From positions 62,001 through 126,000 of the forward strand of contig NZ_JAAKGV010000006.1 in the NCBI RefSeq assembly GCF_011043735.1: 64,000 bases of DNA, written 5' to 3'. The notes under the pieces were generated by a model. The model was not told where the DNA came from. It searched no databases and saw nothing but the letters and a program-made list of their open reading frames with translations. Source of the DNA: Methylobacterium sp. DB0501. Lineage in GTDB: Bacteria > Pseudomonadota > Alphaproteobacteria > Rhizobiales > Beijerinckiaceae. The translations under genes were made by a program, and so were the position numbers. Shown in pieces: positions 34,449-41,494 of this stretch; position 1 is the stretch's first letter, and each line of letters opens with the position of its first letter.

Positions 34449-36185
34449 ATGAGCCAGCAGGCCACCGTCCAGGACCTCAACGCCGACGCGCAATCCTGCG
34501 CCGCCTGGATCGCCCAGTTCCTGAAGGCGCGGGGCGTCGACCGGGTGTTCGGGCTCCAGGGCGGGCATATCCAGCCGATCTGGGACCATTGCGCCCGCCT
34601 CGGCATCCGCATCGTCGACGTGCGCGACGAGGGTGCCGCCGTCCACATGGCGCACGCCCATGCCGAGCTGACCGGGGAACTCGGGGTCTGCATGGCGACC
34701 GCCGGGCCGGGCGTCACCAACTGCGTCACCGGCATCGCCAACGCCTCGCTCGCCCGCGTCCCGGTGCTGCTGATCGGGGGCTGCACCTCGCGGCCGCAGG
34801 CCAATCTCGGGCCGCTCCAGGACATCCCGCACGTCGACATCCTGCGCCCGGTCACCCGCCAGTCGCGCACCGCCCGGGTCGCCGACCAGGTGATCCGCGA
34901 GCTCGACGAGGCGGTGGCCCGCGCCATGGGCGATCTCGGCGAGCCCGGCCCGGTCTACATCGAGATCCCGACCGACGTGCTGCGCGCCCACGTGCCGCCG
35001 CAGCTGGTGCTCGACGATTGGATGCGGCCCAAGGCCCCCCGCGTGCTGCCGCCCGATCCGGACGGAGTCGCGAAGGCCGTCGAGGTCCTGTGGGGCGCGA
35101 AGCGCCCGCTGGTGGTGAGCGGCCGCGGCGCCAGGACGGCCGGTCCCGAGCTGGTCCGCCTCCTCGACGCCCTCGGCGCCGTCTACCTCGACACCCAGGA
35201 GAGCCGCGGCCTGGTGCCGGCCGACCATCCGGCGACCGTCGGCGCCATGCGGGCCGCCGCGATGACCGAGGCCGACGTGGTCCTGGTGGTCGGCCGCAAG
35301 CTCGACTACCAGCTCGGCTACGGCTCGCCGGCCGTATTCCCGAGCGCCCGCTTCGTGCGCATCGCCGACACCGCCGGCGAGCTCGTCGACAACCGCCGCG
35401 GCGAGCCGGAGCTGCTCGCCACGCCGAGCCTCGCGCTCGCGGCGATCGTGGAGGCCGCCGGCAACCGGGCGCCCGCCCTCGACAGGGCCTGGGCCGAGGG
35501 CCTGCGGGCGCGCCACGTCAAGCGCTCGACCGGCGCGACGGTGCCGCAGACCGGCGAGGACGGCCGCGTCCACCCGGCGGCGATCTTCGAGGCGATCCGG
35601 CAGGTCGCGTCGCCCGACTACATCGCGGTCGCCGATGGCGGCGACCTCCTGAGCTTCGCCCGGGTCGGCCTGGAGGCGCGGACCTATCTCGATGCCGGCG
35701 CCTTCGGCTGCCTCGGGATCGGCGTGCCCTACGCCACCGCGGCCTCGCTCGCCCATCCCGACCGGCAGGTGATCTGCGTCACCGGCGACGGCGCCTTCGG
35801 CATCAACGCGATGGAGATCGACACCGCGGTCCGCCACGGCGCGAAGCCGGTCATCATCGTGTCGAACAACGCCGCCTGGAACATCGAGCGCTACGATCAG
35901 GAGTTCAATTACGGCGGCCGGGTCGTCGGCACGCTGCTCGCCGATTCCGACTATGCCGGGATGGCCCGGGCGCTCGGCGCCCATGGCGAGCGGGTCGAGC
36001 GGCCGGAAGATCTGGCCCCGGCGATCGAGCGGGCGCTGGCCAACGCCCCGGCGCTGATCGACGTCGCCACCTCGCAGGTCGCGGTGTCGTCGGATGCCCG
36101 CAAGGGCCTCGGCTTCGTGCCCGACTACCAGCCCCTCACCGCCTGGGACGATGCCGAGCGGCGGCGGCGCGGGGAGGCGGTGTAG
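34449..36185 (+). CDS. ThDP-dependent enzyme, 2-hydroxyacyl-CoA lyase/acetolactate-synthase-like
   Basis: The 578-residue protein has the three-domain ThDP fold: N-terminal Pyr domain with the catalytic-type Glu in [16 protein letters not shown] near residue 60, a central Rossmann domain (near 200-330), and the PP domain with [13 protein letters not shown] and [10 protein letters not shown] near 445-478 (metal/diphosphate motif GDG...NN). Relatives include acetolactate synthases, oxalyl-CoA decarboxylases and 2-hydroxyacyl-CoA lyases. The preceding acyl-CoA ligase makes a CoA-substrate lyase the best guess: cleavage to formyl-CoA plus an aldehyde or ketone. There is no small regulatory subunit gene as would be expected for ilvB. 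Confidence in the family is high and in the reaction modest. Confidence 0.85.
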   Translation: MSQQATVQDLNADAQSCAAWIAQFLKARGVDRVFGLQGGHIQPIWDHCARLGIRIVDVRDEGAAVHMAHAHAELTGELGVCMATAGPGVTNCVTGIANASLARVPVLLIGGCTSRPQANLGPLQDIPHVDILRPVTRQSRTARVADQVIRELDEAVARAMGDLGEPGPVYIEIPTDVLRAHVPPQLVLDDWMRPKAPRVLPPDPDGVAKAVEVLWGAKRPLVVSGRGARTAGPELVRLLDALGAVYLDTQESRGLVPADHPATVGAMRAAAMTEADVVLVVGRKLDYQLGYGSPAVFPSARFVRIADTAGELVDNRRGEPELLATPSLALAAIVEAAGNRAPALDRAWAEGLRARHVKRSTGATVPQTGEDGRVHPAAIFEAIRQVASPDYIAVADGGDLLSFARVGLEARTYLDAGAFGCLGIGVPYATAASLAHPDRQVICVTGDGAFGINAMEIDTAVRHGAKPVIIVSNNAAWNIERYDQEFNYGGRVVGTLLADSDYAGMARALGAHGERVERPEDLAPAIERALANAPALIDVATSQVAVSSDARKGLGFVPDYQPLTAWDDAERRRRGEAV

Positions 36186-36216
36186 GCGCTCGCCCTCGCG
36201 GCATCGGACGAAGCGC

Positions 36217-36242
36217 GTCCCCGTCCCGGAGCGGACGGGGAC
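36217..36242 (+). terminator. Hairpin after the ThDP-enzyme gene
   Basis: GTCCCCGTCC at 36217-36226 pairs with GGACGGGGAC at 36233-36242 around 6 bases, 30 bases after the stop codon and before the convergent PAS gene (stop at 36306). No T-tract. Confidence 0.6.
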
Positions 36243-36305
36243 ATCCGCGGACCGTCCCTCACCCGGGGTGCCGCGGGCCGGCGGCCACGGCCGCCGCGGT
36301 CCGAC

Positions 36306-36902
36306 TCAACTCAGCCGCCGCCGGCGCTCGGCATCCATCAGCCCCTTGAGCTCGCGGCCGAGCTCGAGCAAGACCATGTCGACGAGCTTGAGCAGGAAGG
36401 GACGGTTGGCCTCCCGCACCGCCTGCCGGGCTGCCATGCAGAGGTCGGCCGCGCGCTCGAGCGGATGATCGGCCGGATGGTCGTCACCCTGAGCCTGGCG
36501 AGTCGCGAAGCCTCCGCCACCGAGCTTGCGGTCGGTGATGTCGACGATGATGCCGTGGGCGCGGCGCGGGCACCCCGCCGCGTCGTGGTAGAAGTGGCCG
36601 CGCTCCAGGACCCGGCGGACCGACCCGTCCCGCGGGCAGGTCCGGTACTCGGCGACGAAGACGCCGCCGGTGGCGACCGTGGCACGGAACAGCGACGCCA
36701 CCGCCTCCCGGTCGTCCGGGTGGATGCCGGCCTCGAAGGCGTCGACCGGGCAGCCGGTCTGCCCCTGGTCCGGATCGAGCCCGAACAGGAAGGCCGCCGC
36801 GTCGTCGGCATAGACCTGGTCGGCCGGGATGTCCCAGACCCAGCTGCCGGTCAGGTCAGTGAAATCGGTCGCCACGAGAGCGTGCGACGCCTTCCGAGGC
36901 AC
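36306..36902 (-). CDS. PAS-domain protein without an output domain
   Basis: The 198-residue cytosolic protein is mainly one PAS/PAC fold (residues about 12-125): SWVWDIPADQVYADDAAAFLFGL, GIHPDDREAVASLFRATVATGG, FVAEYRTCPRDGSVRRVLERG, and the PAC-type ending HGIIVDITDRK. A C-terminal helical segment (about 140-195) could mediate dimerisation. No kinase, GGDEF or HTH domain is attached, so it probably acts by binding another signalling protein. I start at GTG 36902 (AAGG 9 bases upstream), giving the normal distance to the PAS fold. ATG 36935 or GTG 36974 are alternatives. Confidence 0.7.
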   Translation of the reverse strand: MPRKASHALVATDFTDLTGSWVWDIPADQVYADDAAAFLFGLDPDQGQTGCPVDAFEAGIHPDDREAVASLFRATVATGGVFVAEYRTCPRDGSVRRVLERGHFYHDAAGCPRRAHGIIVDITDRKLGGGGFATRQAQGDDHPADHPLERAADLCMAARQAVREANRPFLLKLVDMVLLELGRELKGLMDAERRRRLS

Positions 36903-37218
36903 ATGGTCCGACCTTGGCACCCGCCACCCCCGCATCCCGAACGACAACCCAGGGTAATCCAACCAGGAGAACACGCAGGAGTGGCAGTCGGATCACGCCT
37001 TCGTGATCAACCCGGGTCTTCCCGTGAACGCTGCGGGCCGGGCGCTCTCCAACGGAGCGGCTCCCGGCTCGTCGAGGACACGGTCCCGGACTTCCGGGCT
37101 TGGCATCGAACCTCGGCATCGAACCTCGGCAGCGAAAGTTCGAGATGGGTCGACGGCCCCGTCGATCTCGGGCTCGCCCGAGATCGGATCGATGCGGCAG
37201 CATCCTGGGCCGTTGGAT
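36903..37218. other. Intergenic region with hairpins and a short tandem repeat
   Basis: About 315 bases without a convincing gene. GATCACG-CCTT-CGTGATC at 36991-37008 is a perfect palindromic hairpin. The 13-mer GGCATCGAACCTC occurs twice in tandem at 37102-37127 with a partial third copy to 37136. The strong hairpin at 37163-37186 ends the leftward cellulose operon. Confidence 0.5.
37163..37186 (-). terminator. Hairpin at the end of the cellulose operon
   Basis: CGATCTCGGGC at 37163-37173 pairs perfectly with GCCCGAGATCG at 37176-37186 around a 2-base loop, just beyond the bcsN stop at 37219 in the direction of transcription. Confidence 0.55.
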
Positions 37219-38310
37219 CTACCGCCCTGGGCCGCGCTCCGGCGGCGGCCGGTAGGCCTCGGGCGGCAGGTCGCGCGACAGGGTCTCGCCGGTGCCGCGG
37301 CCGGGGACGGCGTTCGGGGCGGGGCTCGGCGTCGGGGTGGCGCCGGGGGGCTCGGCGGGCTGGGGGCCGTCGGTGATGTAGCGCTGGGAGCCGCCGCGGG
37401 GCGCGGCCTCCGGGGCGGGCGGGGGCTCGGCCGGCCTGGTGTCCGGAGCCCGCGAGTCCGGAGCCCTCGGCGCGAGGTAGCGGCGCCCGCCCTCGGCCGG
37501 CGGCACCGGGACGGTCGGGCGTGTCGGCGCCGGCTCCGCCTGCGGCGGCCGCTCCGGCGAGGTCCGATCCGGCGCGGGGCGCTCCTGCGGCGGCCGCTCC
37601 GGCGAGGTCCGATCCGGCGGGGGCGCCTTGCGGGCCTCCGGGGCGGGGCGGGGTGGGCGCCGGCGGGGCGGCGGGCGCGGGGCGGGGACCGGCCGGGCGA
37701 TCCCGTCGGCGGGCAGCGCGATCGTCAGGCGCTCGACCGCCGCCACGAGCTGGTCGAGGCTCGCCTGGGCGGTGCGGCAGAGCCGGATCCGCAGCGAGAG
37801 GGCGCGGCGCAGGGCGGACGGATCGGCGAGGCCGAGCAGGCCGTCGCGGCTCTGCCCCTGGGCGCCGGGCCGCGGCCGCTCGAACCACTGCCAGGCGTAG
37901 AGGCAGTCGACGCCGAGCGCCATGCCGACCGGGCCGTAGGCGTTGCGCCGCGGCGCCACCACCCGCATCGCCTCGCCGGGGAAGCGCACGGCGATCTCGC
38001 CGGCGATGCCGAACTCGCTCGGCTTGGCGAGGCGCGGCGGGAAGGCGAGGAGCAGGTCGCCGGTTTCGGTGCGCAGCGCGATCTCGGCGTGGTTGCGCCC
38101 GTCACCGCCCTCGTAGGCAATGCGCTGGTCGAAGCCGTCGCGCTGGCGCGTCTCGATCACCGCTGCGACCCGGCCGGCGCCGGGCATCCGCAGGGCCGGG
38201 ACCGTCTGGGCCGAGGCCGGAGAGGAGAGAGCGGGGCCGGCCACCAGGGCGAGCGCCAAGAAGCGCGAGAAGAGGCGGGCGAAGGGGCGTGCGAGGGTGC
38301 GGCCGCTCAC
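37219..38310 (-). CDS. bcsN: Cellulose biosynthesis protein BcsN-like, Pro-rich tail
   Basis: The 363-residue exported protein starts at GTG 38310, overlapping the stop of the preceding TPR gene (GTGA), with AGGG 6 bases upstream. The signal peptide is FLALALVAGPALSSPASAQ. The folded part (about 36-185) has the BcsN-like NAYGPVGMALGVDCLYAWQWFE motif and an AVIETRQRDGFDQRIAYEGGDGRN start. The C-terminal half is extremely Pro/Arg/Glu-rich with near-identical repeats of PDRTSPERPPQ. BcsN occurs in rhizobial-type cellulose loci; its role is thought to be periplasmic but is not defined. I assign it from motif memory and context. Confidence 0.7.
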   Translation of the reverse strand: MSGRTLARPFARLFSRFLALALVAGPALSSPASAQTVPALRMPGAGRVAAVIETRQRDGFDQRIAYEGGDGRNHAEIALRTETGDLLLAFPPRLAKPSEFGIAGEIAVRFPGEAMRVVAPRRNAYGPVGMALGVDCLYAWQWFERPRPGAQGQSRDGLLGLADPSALRRALSLRIRLCRTAQASLDQLVAAVERLTIALPADGIARPVPAPRPPPRRRPPRPAPEARKAPPPDRTSPERPPQERPAPDRTSPERPPQAEPAPTRPTVPVPPAEGGRRYLAPRAPDSRAPDTRPAEPPPAPEAAPRGGSQRYITDGPQPAEPPGATPTPSPAPNAVPGRGTGETLSRDLPPEAYRPPPERGPGR

Positions 38311-40253
38311 GGATACCCTTTCTCGGGCGGCAGCGTGCGCTCCGAGGTGGTGCGGGCCGGCACCGAGAAGCGCACGCTCTCGGGCGCCGCCGACCGGTTG
38401 CGCTCGCCCTGCTGGTCCTGCCACAGGGTCCCGGGCGGGGGTGCGCCCAGGCCCTCCGGCTTGTCGAGGCCGTTATAGCCGGGCAGCAGGGCGTAGCCGT
38501 AGCGCTCGTAGGGCATCGCCCCGGCGCCGGGCACCCGGCGCGCCACGAGGGGCGGGGCCTGCGTCGCCGGCTCGCGGGCGTAAGTGCCCGAGGCGGCGGG
38601 AAGTCCGGCGGGGGGATAGCGCAACGGGTTGTCGAGGGGTACCGCCAGGGGGAACTCGCCGCGCTGGACCGCCGCCGGCACCGCCTCGGCCCGGCCGCCG
38701 GCACCCGGGGCATCCGGCCGGGGCACGCGGCCGTAGGAGGCTTGCGGCGCGGGGGGCTCCTGCCGCGGGGCGCCGGCCGGCGGGGCGGGGCTCCGGCCGG
38801 CCGGGGCGGAGGCGGCGGCCTGCACCGCGCAAGGGAGCGGCGGCCCGCCCTGGCTCTCGCGGAACAGCAGGTCGACCACCTTCGGAAACAGCCCGTCGTA
38901 GCGGTTGACCACCTCCAGATAGGGGCGCTGGCGCCTCAGCCGCTGCAGGGTCAGGGCGTAGCCGAACACCGTGCTCTCGCTCGGCATCCAGGCGACCGCC
39001 CGCTGGAACCATTCGAGGGCGGCGTCGAACTGGCAGGAATTGTACGCGTACCAGGCCAGCCCCTGGGCGCCCTCGCCGGAGGCGGTGGCGTTGACGACCC
39101 GGGCGTAGCGCTCGATCCGGGCCGGCTCGATGAAGGGCGGGCTCGCCAGCGTCAGCTTGCGTTCGAGCAGATCGATGAACAGCAGCTCGTTGCCGACGAA
39201 GCGGTCGCGCCAGGCGAACGCCACCTCCTCGGCCTCGCGCATCATGTTGAGCTCGCGCAGGGTGTGGGCGAGGCCGTGCGCCACCATGGCGTCGCCGCCG
39301 CGCGCGATCGCCTGCTTGAACCATTCCAGCGCCTCGCGGAACTGGCGCCGCTTGTAGGCGTACCAGCCGAGAAGCCCCGTCTGGCTCGGCTCGGCGGCCT
39401 TGCGGGCATAGGCCTGGAAGGCGGTGAGGTCGGACAGCGTGGGGGTCTGGGCCGGCTCGTCGTGCAGGAAGGCGGCGATGCGCGCCCGGGTGATGTCGAG
39501 GCGGATCGGGTCGAACTCGGACTGGCCCGCCTGGTCCTGCCGCCCCATCGCGATCAGCCGCTCGGCCTGGTCCATCTTGATGTGGGCCATCGCCTTCTGG
39601 ATCGTGGCGAGGCGCGCCCCCGCATCGGCATTGCCGTCGAGCACCGACTTGTAGAGCGTGAAGGCGTCCTCGGTGGCGCCGGTGGCGGCCAGCCCGTCGG
39701 CGATGGTCCAGATGCTCTCGACGTCGGCCGGGTCGAGGGCGCCCGGATCGCCGCGGTAGAGCGCGACGATCTCCTCCGGATTCTTGCCCGAAGCCGCCGC
39801 GACGCTGGAGCGGAACTCGGCCCGGCGCAGCTTGCGCGCCAGCTCCTCGGAGGGCTGCCAGGCCGGATCGAGGGAGTGGCGGGCATTGATCGCGGCGCGC
39901 AGGTCCTGCAGGCGGCCGGCGGTGAACAGGTCCCAGAGCGGCGCCTCCTCGGGCGGGCTCGGCTGCAGGCTGTCGAGGTCCGGCGGCTCGGTCCAGCCCG
40001 GATAGAGCCGCTTCAGGCGGGCGATCTCCGCCTTCATCCGAGCGGTCTGCTTCTGCGAGGCGTAGTAGCGCAGCGCGCTCTCGTCGACCATGCCCGGGGT
40101 GCGGGAGGTCTCGGGATCGACCATGATCGCCGGCGCCCGCGCCCCGTCGCCGTAGACGACCCGCGGGGCGGCCTCGGGCGCCTGCGCGAGAGCGGGCGAG
40201 GCGGCGAGCACGATGGCGAGGACCGCCAGGGGGGTGGTCACGATCTGAGGCAT
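38307..40253 (-). CDS. Periplasmic TPR-like repeat protein in the cellulose operon
   Basis: The 648-residue protein starts at ATG 40253 inside the end of bcsZ (16-base overlap) and has a signal peptide ending ASPALAQ. Residues about 140-490 form helical TPR/Sel1-like repeats (LLGWYAYKRRQFREALEWFKQAIARGG; LAWYAYNSCQFDAALEWFQRAVAWMP). The rest is Pro-rich and low-complexity. It occupies the place of BcsC, whose TPR part feeds an outer-membrane barrel, but it has no C-terminal beta-barrel, so it is not a full BcsC. It may organise the periplasmic part of the synthase with an export pore encoded elsewhere. Confidence 0.75.
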   Translation of the reverse strand: MPQIVTTPLAVLAIVLAASPALAQAPEAAPRVVYGDGARAPAIMVDPETSRTPGMVDESALRYYASQKQTARMKAEIARLKRLYPGWTEPPDLDSLQPSPPEEAPLWDLFTAGRLQDLRAAINARHSLDPAWQPSEELARKLRRAEFRSSVAAASGKNPEEIVALYRGDPGALDPADVESIWTIADGLAATGATEDAFTLYKSVLDGNADAGARLATIQKAMAHIKMDQAERLIAMGRQDQAGQSEFDPIRLDITRARIAAFLHDEPAQTPTLSDLTAFQAYARKAAEPSQTGLLGWYAYKRRQFREALEWFKQAIARGGDAMVAHGLAHTLRELNMMREAEEVAFAWRDRFVGNELLFIDLLERKLTLASPPFIEPARIERYARVVNATASGEGAQGLAWYAYNSCQFDAALEWFQRAVAWMPSESTVFGYALTLQRLRRQRPYLEVVNRYDGLFPKVVDLLFRESQGGPPLPCAVQAAASAPAGRSPAPPAGAPRQEPPAPQASYGRVPRPDAPGAGGRAEAVPAAVQRGEFPLAVPLDNPLRYPPAGLPAASGTYAREPATQAPPLVARRVPGAGAMPYERYGYALLPGYNGLDKPEGLGAPPPGTLWQDQQGERNRSAAPESVRFSVPARTTSERTLPPEKGYP

Positions 40254-41470
40254 GAGGGGTAGCGCATCCGGGCCGCGACCAGGGCGAGGAGGTGGAGCGT
40301 GGTGGGATAGTAGTTCTGCCCGTCCTGAATCGTCCGCAGGCCTTCGGGGAAGGGCGTGCCGTCCTGCGCGCAGGCGACGAGGGCGGGCAAGGCGGTGTAG
40401 CCCGGCTCGGTCAGCCACTCGACCGGGCGGCCGTCGCCGGTATCGACGATCGGCAGGCGCTCGCGGTCGATCCCGCCCCACAGGGTCCGGAACGGCGCGT
40501 AGTCCTCCGGCCGGCCGATGCCGGCCCAGGCGAGGTAGAGCGGGATCCGGATGGCGTTGTAGGAGAACAGCGGCGGGAAGCCGTCGGCCGGGCGAAGCGC
40601 CTCGTCCCGGGCGGAGATCCACTCGGTCGGCAGGCTGCTCGGGCCGAAGCGCGACCGGCGCAGGATCTCGACGCCGCTGCGGATCACCGAGGCCCAGTCG
40701 TATTCGGGCGCGACGATGCCGAGACGCTGGAAGGCCGGGAACACCCAGTAGGACAGGTTGACGAGCGGCCCGTCGGCACGGTCGCGGGCGGCGAAGCCCG
40801 CGACCGCCGGCAGCACCAGGGGGCCGTGGGTGTCGCGGAACAGGATCGTCTTGCGGCCGAACTCCACGGCGATGCGCCGCGCGGCGGTGCGGTAGGACGG
40901 CTCGCCCCAAGCCTCCGCCGCCTCGGTCAGCGCCCAGGCGACCAGGATGTCGCCGTCGGTGGCGTTGTTCATGTCGGCGACCGCCGGGCGCTGGTCCGGC
41001 GCCCAGCGCCAGGCCAGCAGCTCGTCGGAGCGCACCATCAGGTTGGCGCGGGTCCAGCCCCAGATCCGCTCGAAGGCGGCCCGGTCGCCCGCCGCCACCG
41101 CCAGCAGCATCCCGTAGCCCTGGCCCTCGCTGTGGCTGATCAGCCCGTTGGCGGTGTCGACGATCCGGCCCTTCTCGGTGACGAACCGGGCCCGGTAGGC
41201 GCGCCAGGAAGGATCGTCGCCGAGGCTGCCGGCGAGCGCCGGCCCGGCGGCGCGGGGCGCCTCGCCCGGGGAGCCCGCCGGAGGCGTCGGCCGGGGCAGG
41301 CTCGGCACCGCGGTGGCGGGGGGCACGGGGGTCGCCTCCTGCCCGCCCTGCACCGGTCCTGCCTGGGTCAGCTGCGGAGGCTCCGCCGCGGGGTCGGGCT
41401 GCGGCGCCTGGGCCTGGACCCGGAGGGCCAGAAGCGGGAGCAGGGCGGCGAGGAGCATCGGGCGCCTCAT
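40238..41470 (-). CDS. bcsZ: Endo-1,4-beta-glucanase of cellulose operon (GH8)
   Basis: BcsZ cleaves nascent cellulose in the periplasm and is needed for normal export. The 410-residue protein has a signal peptide (MLLAALLPLLALRVQAQ), a Pro/Gly-rich linker to about residue 85, and a GH8 (alpha/alpha)6 domain. The proton-donor Glu lies in ISHSEGQGYGMLLAV near residue 113 and the base-type Asp in MNNATDGDILVAWAL near 170; YNAIRIPLYLAWAG is also typical. I choose ATG 41470, which has GAGGTGG upstream; GTG 41479 is 3 codons earlier. It lies 24 bases after bcsB. Confidence 0.93.
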   Translation of the reverse strand: MRRPMLLAALLPLLALRVQAQAPQPDPAAEPPQLTQAGPVQGGQEATPVPPATAVPSLPRPTPPAGSPGEAPRAAGPALAGSLGDDPSWRAYRARFVTEKGRIVDTANGLISHSEGQGYGMLLAVAAGDRAAFERIWGWTRANLMVRSDELLAWRWAPDQRPAVADMNNATDGDILVAWALTEAAEAWGEPSYRTAARRIAVEFGRKTILFRDTHGPLVLPAVAGFAARDRADGPLVNLSYWVFPAFQRLGIVAPEYDWASVIRSGVEILRRSRFGPSSLPTEWISARDEALRPADGFPPLFSYNAIRIPLYLAWAGIGRPEDYAPFRTLWGGIDRERLPIVDTGDGRPVEWLTEPGYTALPALVACAQDGTPFPEGLRTIQDGQNYYPTTLHLLALVAARMRYPSCLRS

Positions 41471-41494
41471 GCTGTCCACCTCATGGGTTCCTCA

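Noticed and set aside
34449..36185. Calling the ThDP enzyme acetolactate synthase IlvB
   Set aside because: There is no small subunit gene and it is paired with a CoA ligase and transporter protein. The family is certain but the reaction is not.
38307..40253. Calling the TPR protein BcsC
   Set aside because: There is no C-terminal outer-membrane beta-barrel, and the length is about half of BcsC.
38307..40910. A longer frame for the TPR protein, starting inside bcsZ at 40910
   Set aside because: The upstream 219 codons are out-of-frame bcsZ sequence. The signal peptide begins at ATG 40253.
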